A stretch of DNA of 64,000 nucleotides from Apium graveolens (lineage: Eukaryota; Streptophyta; Magnoliopsida; Apiales; Apiaceae): positions 240,110,198-240,174,197 of the forward strand of contig NC_133649.1 of the NCBI RefSeq assembly GCF_009905375.1, in the 5' to 3' direction. Below are positions 52,879 to 64,000 of the stretch, one piece after another. Position numbers and translations under genes: made by a program. Below the pieces are notes generated by a model. That model saw only the letters and a program-made list of their open reading frames with translations, searched no databases and was not told the DNA's origin. The number at the start of each line of letters is the position of its first letter. Position 1 is the first letter of the stretch.

Positions 52879-55301
52879 TGTAACATCCGGAAAATATCGT
52901 GTAATTATTTGTATCAATATATGATTATTATGTGAATATTATATGAATTTTTGGTGAATTTTGATGATTGATAATAACATTTGGATGTTTGTATATAATA
53001 AAATGTGAGTATATTAATTTTAATATGTCCAGAATAAAATATAGATAATTAAGATATTTTTCTGGTAATTTTTGGAGTGTTATATGATTTTATAATGATT
53101 TATGAATTATTAATTATTTTCTGAATAATTACAAAATTATTTTATAAGCCGGGAATCATCCGACTTCAACCTTTTTTACGTTTTTACAACCCGAAACTCT
53201 TCCGAAAACTCCTTCCTAACCTGATCTGGTAATTCCAGACATTTTCCATGTTTTGACTTTTTCGATCCGGATAACGGTTTGACCCGTGCGCGGCCCGACG
53301 CAAGATTTTCGATACGATAATCATTTCGGTGAATCAACGAAACCCGTATTCTTGAAAGACGAGATATTATTACATTATTTTCGTATAGAGTGTTTTATAA
53401 AAAGCCCGGTTGGGATAATTATCCAAAACTGATATCAAATCGGATCGTTATTGCAGTTACTTAGCGGCTAAGCAACTAAATTAACGATCCAAAATGATCC
53501 AGAACGAACCAATATTTCGTAAATATAAATAGCATATTTCTTATTTCATTTTATTCGTTTATTCATTTACAACCAGTAAAAATATAGTAATTACAGAGAA
53601 AAACCCTAAAAATGATATGTTCTTGAGAATCAAACGCACGAACGAAGGCGATACCGAACTCCGATTCGAGCAGTGCGATATATCGAAACGAAGCTCTCAA
53701 AAAGTACTTTCTGAATCAATCAACCATTTTAGTGCATAAATCAAGGTATTTTTCTGATTTAATTATTTTATTTCGAATTTATTATGGATTCAATTATGGA
53801 TTTTTGTTCTTGATGTTTTTGATATAATTTGATGGCATAATCATGTAGATATTAATTTTCTGGTTAATTTGGTATATTATATGTCAAAAACTGAGTTCAA
53901 TAACATGGTTAAATTTGAGTTTGATTTTCGGGTTATGAAATTAGGGTTATGAACTTTGAATGTTCTAAAGTAGGAATTGGGGGTTTCGTTTGTGGTAATT
54001 CTGGGGTAAAATAAATTATACGAACAGATAGATCGTTCCATTTGCAATCTGTTTATGTAAACAACTCGGGTGTTGGTGTACGAAATCGGTTCGCCAGATT
54101 TTAAGAACACGCCGGCGGGGGGAGTTTTTAACTCGAATTTCTGGTCATATAAGGCTATTTCAGACGATTTTACAACCACGGAAGAGACCTAGGAGAGCTA
54201 TAGAAACAATCTGGAGTTTTTGGCGATGATTTAAGCGATGAGACGCCTCCGGCGACCTGGGCAGCGGCGACTGGCAAAATTGCCAATCAGCCCCCAGGGT
54301 TTTGGAGATGGTGAGTTTCAGTCCTCAAACTTTCCATTTTTACAAAATTGACCCTCCGCTATTAAGTTTCAAAATTTGCATTCGATATCCTACAGTTTTA
54401 AATGTTACAATTTGATCCCTGCTATTTAAATTATTTTTAAAAATGATTTGTTTATTATTTTTAAAAATCAAAAAAATGTTTATTTAATTATTTTAAATTC
54501 AGAAAATTATTTTAATTATTTATTTATTCAAAAATAAATCGAAATTATTTTATTAGTTAATTTTAATTAGTTTCTTAATTATTTTAATTAATCGATTAAT
54601 TTACAATTAATTGATTAATTAATTTAATAATTATTAATTAATTTTAATTGATTTAATAATTAGATTTAATTATTTAAAAATGATTTAAAAATTTAGAAAA
54701 ATAGTTTCGAGCTTTAAAATATCATTTTAAAATTATTTTGAAGATTCGATAATTAATATAAAATAATTTAAAGTCATATTTAGGTATTCGAACCCTATTA
54801 TTTAATTACAAAATAATAATTCGAAGACCCATTTTAATTCAGAAAAATATTCAAAAATTCATAATAAATCAACCGTTCGTCCGTTTAATACGAAACGAAC
54901 GCCTCTAGACTTAGAAAAATATTTTTCTTGTATTAAAAATATTTTCGAGACCTAAATCCCTTTGTATCTAATGGATGTGTGTTTTATGGATCATTCCGAG
55001 TCAATAATTGATCGATAAAATATTCTTTTTGACCCTATTTCAATTCTAAACGTATTAAGACCTATCTTTTGTTGATTTAACTTATGTGCTACATGAATTA
55101 CGTGATTATGTGTTATATGATTTCATGCCCTATTTGTACGTGTTATGTGGGTAAAGAGTCAGCGTGTCTTTTAAACATTATCTGATTGAGATGTGATCTT
55201 TATATGTTATTATTGGGCGGGTAGATAATAAGAATAAACATATAGACTAAACAATTATATATATTGTCAGTTCATTGAATAGTATTATTTATGATAGATG
55301 C
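52879..55301 (+). repeat. Gypsy LTR (plus strand), interrupted by the element at 55302
   Basis: Starts TGTAACATCCGGAAAATATCGTGTAATTATT, matching the minus-strand start of the 55302-63792 element's LTR. Similarity between the two also covers about 53150-53345, so they are sister families. A TATA box lies in AAATATAAATAGC near 53522. It is 2423 bp to the point of interruption and continues after 63797. It holds a poly-A/T-rich tract at 54420-54680. No gene. Confidence 0.8.
55297..55301 (+). repeat. Target-site duplication, left (GATGC)
   Basis: Perfect 5-bp copy; partner at 63793-63797. Confidence 0.95.
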
Positions 55302-56751
55302 TGTGGCGCCCTCCAAACCCGGGTCAGAAGTTTGGGGTCCACAACACATATTCAATATATAAACCTGTATATAAAATATTATTTGTAATGACCCTGCTTT
55401 ACATAACCACGGATCGCAACAGGTTAAAGTATGAAAACAAGCCATTAAACGTTCTGAATCAAACTGAAAACCAGAAATCCGATCACCAACAGAGATGCCG
55501 CCGGCGAGCTTAAAATAATCCGGTCAAAAAGACGATCTCCTTCAATCCTTATTCATAATTAACGAGCTACATACGAAAACGAAGCTTAGGACACATACAA
55601 TTTGTTTATGATATCATAATCGACCATCAAACCAAGAATAACCCAGAAAAATTAAAAATTCAAACGGTAAAAAGCTTGAACTTGTCTATACTATTTCGGA
55701 AATCAAACAACTTGATTCTACACTTGATTCGACTGTAAATCAACATATAAATATATTTATATCACCAAGACAAACAGATAATCACTGTATAAACAACCCC
55801 CAATTCTTGAATATAAACCCTAAGATTCGAGTTGGACGATTACCAATCGATTGATTGATTTGATGATGAAATCCGATAGAATAGGTTGAGGGCTTCAAAA
55901 TGGTTATTAGAGCATCAAAATCTGACATCCTCATCACCTTCAAATGTTGGTTTGACTGCGAAGAACGCGAAGAACACGAAGAATACGGTTCGTTTTCCCT
56001 GGATAATTACGGAATTTTACTGTATATTTGTGATTATTTGTACGAAATAAAGTACGGTAAGGGCTATTTATATTTACGAAAAATTAGTATCCCGTTGGAT
56101 CATTCCGGATACAAAACGGTACGTTTATTTATAAAAGCTGATCCAAACGGTACCGGTTTTCGAGATAATTATCCAAATCAGTACAATTTGTACTGCGGTC
56201 TTGGTCTCAGCGCCTGGTTACACGTATTACGAAGTGATAATTGTAATAGTTTAATAAAAAGCTCCGGTTTATCGAAAATACGAGTTTTATTGATTTACCG
56301 AAATGAATAATGTATCGAAAATGTTGCGCCGGGACCCGCGCAGGACAAACCGTACGCCGGATTGAAAAAGTCGAAACACGGAAAATGCTCGAAATATTGC
56401 AATTAGGTTAGGTAGGAGTTCTCAGAAAAGTTTTGGGTTCTAAAAACGTAACAACGGATGACATCGGTTGGTTCCCGTTTTTATAAAATAGGTTTTAAAT
56501 ACCCGGAAAAAGATTTTATAAAATTCATATGATTCCTATAAATTCATAAATCAACATAAAAATAATTAGGAAGATATGACAATTATCTATATTTTATTTT
56601 GGACATATAAAAATTAAAATACTCAATTAATAATATTTTTAAACATCCAACACATTTAACACTTAACAAAGAATTCACATAATAAATACTGAACACATAT
56701 AATAATTATTTAATAGCAAAAATAATTACACGATATATCCCGGATATTACA
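55302..56751 (-). repeat. 3' LTR of the 8.49-kb gypsy element
   Basis: Minus strand starts TGTAATATCCGGGATATATCG and ends GGAGGGCGCCACA. It has a TATA-rich palindrome ATATAAATATATTTATAT at about 55746-55763. Confidence 0.96.
55900..56310 (+). other. 136-codon ORF antisense to the LTR, copy 1
   Basis: MVIRASKSDILITFKCWFDC to LSKIRVLLIYRNE, open in both LTRs and antisense to the element. It has no family resemblance that I recognise. Between copies I count about six amino-acid-changing and four silent differences, which gives no sign of protein-level constraint. Probably a chance ORF. Confidence 0.3.
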
Positions 56752-56764
56752 TCCTTCCCCCCTT
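56752..56764 (-). other. Polypurine tract of the 8.49-kb gypsy element
   Basis: Minus strand AAGGGGGGAAGGA abuts TGTAATATCC. Confidence 0.92.
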
Positions 56765-56802
56765 AAAAGGATTCTGTTCTCAGAATCTCCTAAGAAAATA
56801 AA

Positions 56803-57017
56803 TGAGGGTACCTTTCTTTCATATCTTTTTCTAACTCCCAGGTTGACTCTTCAACCTTTGGGTTTTCCACAATACTCTTACTAACATTATTACTTTATTC
56901 CTCAATACTTTCTCTCTTTCCTCTAGAATCTCTATTGGACTTTTTACATATGACAAATCTGCCTGGAGCTTTATTGGCTCCTACTCTATTACATGCTTGG
57001 AGTCTGGATTATACCTC
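56803..57017 (-). pseudogene. Chromodomain remnant
   Basis: Minus strand reads LKRYNPDSKHVIE, LSYVKSPIEILEERESIEE, VENPKVEESTWELEKDMKER and YPHLFS, with two stops. The NPKVEESTWELE block is the aromatic-cage-containing end of plant chromovirus chromodomains. Confidence 0.8.
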
Positions 57018-58149
57018 TTAAGCATCAAGTATGTGAAAAACATTGTGAATTTGCTCCATGTGCGGAGGTAACGACAACTCGTAAACTACTTTACCAATGT
57101 GCTTTAAAATGTCAAAAGGTCCGTCATATCTTGGGCTCGGTTTTCCTTTCTTTCCAAACCTCGTTAATCCCTTCCACGGTGATACTTTTAGTAATATCAA
57201 ATTCCCTTCTTCGAATTCCATATCTTTCCTTGATTAATCTACATATTTCCTTTGCCGATCTTGTGCTGCTATCAATCTTTTTTTTTGGGATAACTTTAAT
57301 AGCTTCCTTTATCTGCTGCACCAATTTAGGTCCAAGTATTTTGCGTTCTCCCACTTCGTCCCAATACACTGGAGATCTGAATTTGCGTCTCTAAAGAGCT
57401 TCATAGGGTGGCATCCCAATACTGGCGTAATAACTGTTGCTGTAAGCAAATTCTACCAGAGGTAAATGCTCATCCAAATTTCCTTTAAAATCAATAGTAC
57501 ACACATGTAACATGTCCTCGATTGTCTGGATCGTTCCTTCACTCTGGTCGTCCGTCTGCGGGTGATAAGCTGTACTCTTATTCAGTCTCGTTTCCAAACA
57601 TTCTTGAAAACTCTCCCAAAAGCTTGAATTAAATCTTGGGTCTCGATCGGATATTATGGACACAGGAATTCCATGATGAACTACAATTTCTTTTAAGTAC
57701 ATATGAATTGACTTGTCCAATGAAAATCTTCCATTTATAGACAGAAAATGAGCTGACTTGGTAAATCTATCCATTATAATCCAAATGGTATCATGATTAG
57801 CTTTTGTGCTTGGTAACCCAACTATAAAATCCATGGTGATATGCTCCCACTTCCATTCTGGAACCTCCAATAGCTTTAGCAATCCACTTGGTCTCTGATG
57901 TTGTACTTTAACTCTTTGACATATATAACATCTGCTAATCCTTTTCGCAATTTCCCTCTTCATATCTGGCCACCAATAATTTTCCATTAAATCTCTATAC
58001 ATCTTGGTACTCCCTGAATGGATTGAATACCTTGAATTATGAGCTTTCTGTAAAATTTCATTTTTCAATTTCGTCACTGGTGGAATCCAAATTCTAGAAG
58101 AAAACCTAAGAATACCTTGATCGTCCTTTTTGCGTGCACAATTCTTCAC
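57018..58149 (-). pseudogene. Gypsy integrase, mostly open
   Basis: Frame 57391-58149 is 252 codons: [20 protein letters not shown]...CYICQRVKVQ (HHCC zinc finger intact), ITMDFIVGLPSTKANHDTIW (first Asp), IPVSIISDRDPRFNSSFW (second Asp), STAYHPQTDDQSEGTIQTIE (catalytic Glu in SEGTIQ), HLPLVEFAYSNSYYASIGMP. After a frameshift near 57390 come RSPVYWDEVGERKILGPKLV and the GPY/F module LILLKVSPWKGLTRFGKKGK, YDGPFDILKHIGKVVYELSL (57018-57221). It is the only near-complete enzyme in the element. Confidence 0.92.
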
Positions 58150-59571
58150 CTACTAAATGATTTATATCCTGATCCATTACCTCTTCCTAACACTTCTTTA
58201 TCTTCTCTAACAATTTCGACTGAAAAGTTATACTTATACATTCTTACTCCTTTTTGGATCATGAACCCTGACTTCCAATTCCAACTTCTAGAATTCCATA
58301 ACTAATTCTTCTAGTACAATCTCTATGTTCATTCTCTCTTCTTCTTACTCATCTCTTGCCACTACATTTGCTTTTCCTCGGGAGTTCATACTTCAAACTC
58401 TTATGGTCCGTATATATCTCACATCCTTCTCTATACTTATAATATTTCCCAATCTTTTAAAACAAATATTATTGTTGCTTTTAATTCCCAGTTATGAGTA
58501 GGGTACTTCTACTCATAAGGTTTCGGTTGTCTGGATGCATATGCAATAACTTTATTACTTTGCGTCAACACACATCCTACTCCCTTACGAGAAGTATCAC
58601 TATAAACTACCAAATCTCTCTGATACTTTCAAAGTGATAAAATAAGTGTTGTAATCATTCTTTCATTTAACTTCGCAAAACTTTCTTCACCCTTCTTCAT
58701 TTCATATAACCGTCTTGCTTTTCCTGGTTAGCTTTATCCAAAATATTGCAACTTTCAAGAAATCTTGCACAATTTCTGATAATAACTGGTCCACGATAAA
58801 ACTTCTTACTTTTGTTGGTGCTTCTGGTCTTTCTTCATTCATACTATCTTTAAATTTTTCTGCTGAATCCCCTTTTTGTCTCTTCCTTACTGAATGTCTA
58901 TACTAAGAATTATACTTCCTGCCATTAAAGTTTTCGCCTGATAAACTTTTTATACCGCTTCTTTCTTCTTTGACTCCTCAGCTATCATTGTATAGGTTGC
59001 ATGGTTCTTCTTAATTAACACAAGTATATCTTATCCAAATTCCTCCTTCAAGATTCTACTCATTAAATTTAAATATCACCAGTATCTCAGTTCGTCCAAC
59101 TAACATTTCTAGGATTTTATAACAATAGTATTGAGTTCTGAAAATTATCTTTGATATGTCCATAAGTTCAATCTTCACTTGGTAATATACCCAGTCTTAA
59201 ATCAATCTTATAAAAATACCTTGCTTCGTTCATTTAATTAAACAAATCATTGGTTCGAGGTAACAGATATCTGCTCTTGAGAGTAAACTTGTTGAGCTTT
59301 TGCTAACACATAATCTCACCCTTCCATCTTTCTTATTAACACGTCATGCCGGTGCACTTTAGGGGATACGCTAGATCCAGTTGCTTTTTCTTCTAATTAT
59401 CTCCTGCGTTTGCCCTGGTAACTCCTTTATTTTATCTGGAGCCATTATGTGCGAGGCTTTGGACATTGGCTTCATTTCAGGTGCTAACTCAATCATAAAT
59501 TCATCTTCTTTATCTAAAAGAAATATTAGTAACTCGTCTGGAAACATATCTTGAGACTGTAAAATCTTCAA
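58150..59571 (-). pseudogene. RNase H and RT remnants, catalytic RT core missing
   Basis: Readable pieces on the minus strand, in order of translation: FPDELLIFLLDKEDEFMIEL and MSKASHIMAPDKIKELPGQT (59371-59571, RT linker), RYLLPRTNDLFN and ARYFYKIDLRLG (59200-59290), KGVGCVLTQSNKVIAYASRQ (near 58540-58600, RNase H), CEIYTDHKSLKYE (near 58400). The FIDD palm motif is not found, and stops are numerous. Confidence 0.75.
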
Positions 59572-60066
59572 GTTCGGTTTGCTCCGGACTCTTAGTTATA
59601 ATCGCCATAGCACTTATATTTTGGCCACTGTAACCTTAAATCATTCTTAACAAGTTCTTTACTTTCCTTGGTCCTTTAAACTTCTTCATGTTCTCATTTG
59701 GCGTCTTCAGAACTATCTTCCGTCACGACGGTTTACCTGGGCATCACACTTGAATAGTTAATCCACTCCTTAGAATAATATCAAATCTTCTTATCTCAAA
59801 TGATATCAATTCTTCACAACTTAATGCTAGAAATATCGATTCCGCCATTGGTACTTACTTATTCAATAACTACACAATCTTGACTTGCTAGTCCTTTAGT
59901 CATAAACTTATTGATTCGACAAGATAAATTCATCTGATTAATAAAACCTTGAGAGATATACGATCAAGTTGCTCCAACATCTTTTAATACTTTAACGCAT
60001 AAGGTATCCGCAATAATCTTCCACATTATCACATTCATATTCTAAATAACATATTTCTCAGGAAAT
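59572..60066 (-). pseudogene. Gypsy protease remnant
   Basis: Around 59870-60040 the minus strand reads LCVKVLKDVGAT*SYISQGF, where DVGAT stands for the usual DSGAT, with one stop, followed by INQMNLSCRINKFMTKGL. The active-site Ser is replaced. No gag zinc knuckle precedes it. Confidence 0.65.
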
Positions 60067-62327
60067 TCACAAATTCTCGTTCTCGGAGACGTATTCCTTA
60101 TTGAAGTAGATTCCCTTGGCTCTTAATGCATCCCTGGCTAGGGCCAGTGATTTGAAATTCTCACCATATGCCCTTGTTTCCTTTCCATGCATGAGACTTT
60201 TCCCGTTGAGTGTATAATACGTTGACTTTTGTTTGAAAAGCTCTCGCAAAGAGCAACAGTACAACGAAACAACTAGAATGATTCACAATTTTAATAAACT
60301 TAGAGTTGAAAAGAAAGAAAAAGTAATGAGTTGAATATGAATGAGACAACGACATTGGTACTTAAGATGGCCAGTCTCTCATACCGTATGGCATACAGCA
60401 CATGATTAGGTGGCGTCCCACCCGACTCTTCGTCATTCCGATAAAGTGTCTTATCATAACACTGTTTGTCCCAATCAGAAAGCAAAACTTGAGGGGAACA
60501 ATTAAATCTGAAAGGAATGCGAAATCTTCCATTTTGATATCATCAGAAAGAATTTATTAAGAAAAGGAGTTCATACATTTTTAGGAATTAAAAAGGAATA
60601 TACGCTGTAATGTTGAGGACAAGAATGATACCATTGGTCACCATCCACATTTCACTTATATTCATCTTTCGAGTTTGATCGATCATATCCCAATTGAATC
60701 ATATAATAACTTTAGAAGTATGCTAAAATGCCTTCGTAACTAAGCATTATGGTAGATTCTTACTTGTTAAATCTCATGTCTGTAACGTCGTACCTACACG
60801 TATAATACATTAACAATTCAATCATAATGGCGTTCTTATCAGATAACCTTGAGTTTCCTCTTTTTAATTTGGAATAACCATGAATTATTCAACATAGCGA
60901 TCTAATAACATTCTTCTTTTAGAAAAGTCTGGAAATCTTCCCAATCTTCTTCGGTCGTGCTCAGGCTTCCATTAAATCCATGAATTCCTTGAACTCTGAT
61001 AATCCCAGTAATTGGATGAATAGTTACTCCATACGCTGGTTTTGTTGTTAATCTTATCAAACAATATTTGTACCCACTTCTTCATAATCGCAGGTTACCT
61101 CGTTTACCGAATTAACAAAGCTGAGTCTGAAACAACCTCCTTCGAGGTAATCTGGGTCTTTTAACAAACAAGAAACTCAAGTAATAACTTGACAACCAAG
61201 GTTTAAAACTTATTTAATTCCAAAAAGGCTTTTTAAAAATTTTGTGAGGAAAATCTTTTTCGAAAACTTGTTAAAAATTTTGAAAATTTTGAGAATCACA
61301 CCTCTGGTTGTCCTCACTATATGAGTTGGTTGTTGTCCTTCTTATGACCAAATACCAAGTTAAAGAACGATCACTCAAAGGTCCATTCACTTCCATTTAT
61401 CTCCTCTCCTTCATTGGGGTCTATTTCTTTCTGTAATCAATGAACACTTCCGCTGTCGTTGCACGTTATCTTATTCGTAGCTTCACATTAAGGCTCCCAT
61501 ACTGGTAGTACTCCCGTTAACCACTTTGCAATCATTAAGTGGAACAGACTATCCAATAGTCAACAAGTCAGCTAATGTCGCATCATCTTGTTAAAATATA
61601 TATCCCATCATTACAACACCATTTTCTAATTTCAAGAAATCTTCAGATCCCTAATCTCCTCTAACTCTTTCTCTTCAGTACTTATCTACTCCATTTCACA
61701 AGCTAGTCATAAGTGGCCTAATTACTAATAGCTTCTTGTAACCTGGTAACCGCCATCCTCCGGAACACTTGAATCTTCTTTCTAAATTCCTTCTCACCTT
61801 AATCTCAATACTCACCATTTACTGTAGCTATCGTGTCCCTTCTCGCAAATGCTGTTGTTTCATTGATAGAATATGCTGTATAGTAAACAGAAAAGATACA
61901 TTCATAGTTGAATGTTCAAAGGAACAAGAATAAGCAAATGAAGGTGTTTAAATAGGTAGTCTTATATCGAGAAATGATAGAATAGCGTTGAATAACTTGG
62001 AGAGGCACAACTGTCGTAATAGAAGGTAATACCATTAATACTGATGGAAGAACAAGGCGCAAATCAAATCTGGAAGAAGATGACGATCCTTAAACGGAAA
62101 GCTCCAAACGATCCGTTGATGCAGGGAAATCAGGATCTGCCATTGCCATTGCCTGGATATCACGTCGCTAGTTAAGAATCCCGAATCGCAACATAAACCG
62201 TGCTGGAGACTTACTATACAGTCGCACTCAACCTCGCGATGACCTATCTTTCTATTTCCTATTCCTAATCCTAACCCTCTACCCAATCCCGACAATCTAG
62301 GCTTGTTTCAGTGACTCATAACCTGTA
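60067..62327 (-). other. Leader and undefined interior of the 8.49-kb gypsy element
   Basis: No convincing gag frame. The piece 60363-60445 matches the leader of the second gypsy element (14219-14300) and has the same stem-loop. Because protease lies only about 300-400 bp beyond, gag appears deleted. The stretch 60500-62327 is noncoding to my reading. Confidence 0.55.
60409..60422 (-). other. Conserved leader stem-loop, second example
   Basis: GGTGG-CGTC-CCACC, identical to 14264-14277. Confidence 0.5.
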
Positions 62328-62339
62328 GCTCTGATACCA
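62328..62339 (-). other. Primer binding site of the 8.49-kb gypsy element
   Basis: Minus strand TGGTATCAGAGC, three bases from the LTR end. Confidence 0.95.
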
Positions 62340-62342
62340 ACC

Positions 62343-63792
62343 TGTGGCGCCCTCCAAACCCGGGTCAAAAGTTTGGGGTCCACAACACATATTCAATATA
62401 TAAACCTGTATATAAAATATTATTTGTAATGACCCTGCTTTACATAACCACGGATCGCAACAGGTTAAAGTATGAAAACAAGCCATTAAACGTTCTAAAT
62501 CAAACTGAAAACCAGAAATCCGATCACCAACAGAGATGCCGCCGGCGAGCTTAAAATAATCCGGTCAAAAAGACGATCTCCTTCAATCCTTATTCATAAT
62601 TAACGAGCTACATACGAAAACGAAGCTTAGGACACATACAATTTGTTTATGATATCATAATCGACCATCAAACCAAGAATAACCCAGAAAAATTAAAAAT
62701 TCAAACGGTAAAAAGCTTGAACTTGTCTATACTATTTCGGCAATCAAACAACTTGATTCTACACTTGATTCGACTGTAAATCAACATATAAATATATTTA
62801 TATCATCAAGACAAACAGATAATCACTGTATAAACAACCCCCAATTCTTGAATATAAACCCTAAGATTCGAGTTGGACGATTACCAATCGATTGATTGAT
62901 TTGATGATGAAATCCGATAGAACAGGTTGAGGGCTTCAAAATGGTTATTAGAGCATCAAAATCCGACATCCCCATCACCTTCAAATGTTGGTTTGATTGC
63001 GAAGAACGCGAAGAACACGAAGAATACGGTTCGTTTTCCCTGGATAATTACGGAATTTTACTGTATATTTATGATTATTTGTACGAAATAAAGTACGGTA
63101 AGGGCTTTTTATATTTACGGAAAATTAGTATCCCGTTGGATCATTCCGGATATAAAACGGTACGTTTATTTATAAAAGCTGATCCAAACGGTACCAGTTT
63201 TCGAGATAATTATCCAAATCAGTACAATTTGTACTGCGGTCTTGGTCTCAGCGCCTGGTTACACGTATTACGAATTGATAATTGTAATAGTTTAATAAAA
63301 AGCTCCTGTTTATCGAAAATACGAGTTTTATTGATTTACCGAAATGAATAATGTATCGAAAATGTTGCGCCGGGACCCGCGCAGGACAAACCATACGCCG
63401 GATTGAAAAAGTCGAAACACGGAAAATGCTCGAAATATTGCAATTATGTTAGGTAGGAGTTCTCAGAAGAGTTTCGGGTTCTAAAAACGTAACAACGGAT
63501 GACGTCGGTTGGTTCCCGTTTTTATAAAATAGGTTTTAAATACCCGGAAAAAGATTTTATAAAATTCATATGATTCCTATAAATTCATAAATCAACATAA
63601 AAATAATTAGGAAGATATGACAATTATCTATATTTTATTTTGGACATATAAAAATTAAAATACTCAATTAATAATATTTTTAAACATCCAACACATTCAA
63701 CACTTAACAAAGAATTCACAGAATAAATACTGGACACATATAATAATTATTTAATAGCAAAAATAATTACACGATATATCCCGGATATTACA
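62343..63792 (-). repeat. 5' LTR of the 8.49-kb gypsy element
   Basis: 1450 bp, same length as the 3' LTR; no indel seen between the two. Confidence 0.96.
62941..63351 (+). other. 136-codon ORF antisense to the LTR, copy 2
   Basis: Counterpart of 55900-56310, also intact from ATG to stop. Confidence 0.3.
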
Positions 63793-63797
63793 GATGC
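63793..63797 (+). repeat. Target-site duplication, right (GATGC)
   Basis: Perfect copy of 55297-55301. Confidence 0.95.
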
Positions 63798-64000
63798 ACT
63801 TAGTTAGAGGCATTCAAAGCCAGACAGAAATTGTAGAAGTAAAGCCTGATAGCGTGTAGTAATGAAACGAGTGGATTCAGAATAAAGATAAACCTGAGGG
63901 AGTAAATGATAAGAAAGGTCCAGTAGCCTGTCAAGAGGAATACAGGTGCAACAGAACTGAGTGATATGGCTGTTAGTTAAAGATCAGTAGATTATTAATT
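63798..64000 (+). other. Continuation of the interrupted gypsy LTR
   Basis: By the target-site duplication this resumes the sequence broken at 55301. No gene or boundary seen before the window ends. Confidence 0.6.

Larger units (their letters stand above)
55302..63792 (-). mobile_element. Complete gypsy element, 8491 bp, minus strand
   Basis: Two 1450-bp LTRs, perfect TSD, PBS and PPT all in place. By eye the LTRs differ at about two dozen positions (near 1.6 percent). The interior is badly decayed: gag not found, protease with a stop, RT catalytic core absent, only integrase long and open. It is therefore a non-autonomous insertion. Confidence 0.95.

Noticed and set aside
53877..54179. 100-codon minus-strand ORF in the gypsy LTR at 52879
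   Set aside because: Antisense in an LTR, no counterpart in the related LTRs, no recognisable domain.
60067..60485. Minus-strand ORFs of 61-65 codons as a possible gag of the 8.49-kb gypsy element
   Set aside because: Their sequence overlaps the conserved leader block and shows no gag core or zinc knuckle.

Overview
This 64 kb window looks like heterochromatic or intergenic DNA from a flowering plant, most likely a eudicot. It is AT-rich and consists almost entirely of nested LTR retrotransposons. I found no host gene, tRNA, rRNA or CRISPR array. The family mix is Ty3/gypsy chromoviruses (chromodomain after integrase), SIRE/Maximus-type Ty1/copia elements with a large extra ORF after RNase H, and one other copia element. 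Tandem SIRE families of this kind suggest a large plant genome, but I cannot name the species from sequence alone.

Layout. 1-5886: end of a plus-strand gypsy element (integrase tail, chromodomain, PPT) with a very long 4.25 kb 3' LTR, inserted into the gag of a minus-strand SIRE element whose 5' LTR and PBS lie at 6005-7075. 7149 to about 14350: minus-strand gypsy element with a 3.4 kb 3' LTR and a heavily decayed interior. 15052-23709: plus-strand SIRE copy A (integrase to truncated 3' LTR). 23710-30900: a second SIRE family (SIRE-2) on the minus strand, gag to ORF3, without LTRs. 30901-41552: SIRE copy B on the plus strand, with a gypsy RT fragment fused into its copia RT. 41553-41924 and 50365-52639: two halves of an older plus-strand gypsy element, split by a complete 8.44 kb minus-strand copia element (41925-50364) with two LTRs. 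52640-52878: start of another SIRE LTR, broken by a plus-strand gypsy LTR (52879 onward), itself broken by a complete 8.49 kb minus-strand gypsy element (55302-63792) with 1450-bp LTRs and a perfect GATGC target-site duplication.

Functionally these are copies of gag, protease, integrase, reverse transcriptase and RNase H machinery, nearly all with stops, frameshifts or deletions. The most interesting signals are not the pol genes. They are: (i) four stem-loops in the leader of the 41925-50364 copia element, whose stems differ in sequence but all present the same loop motif; (ii) a short motif (ATCCGTCGA and its complement) scattered through LTRs, spacers and coding regions of one SIRE family, with a different motif (AGTTCTGAT) playing the same part in the second family; (iii) an unusually large ORF3 (about 1490 codons) preceded by its own TATA promoter-like region in both SIRE families; (iv) a gypsy-copia chimeric RT; (v) a gypsy element with young LTRs around a long-dead interior, implying mobilisation in trans. 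All judgements were made by reading the sequence; no alignment or database search was run.
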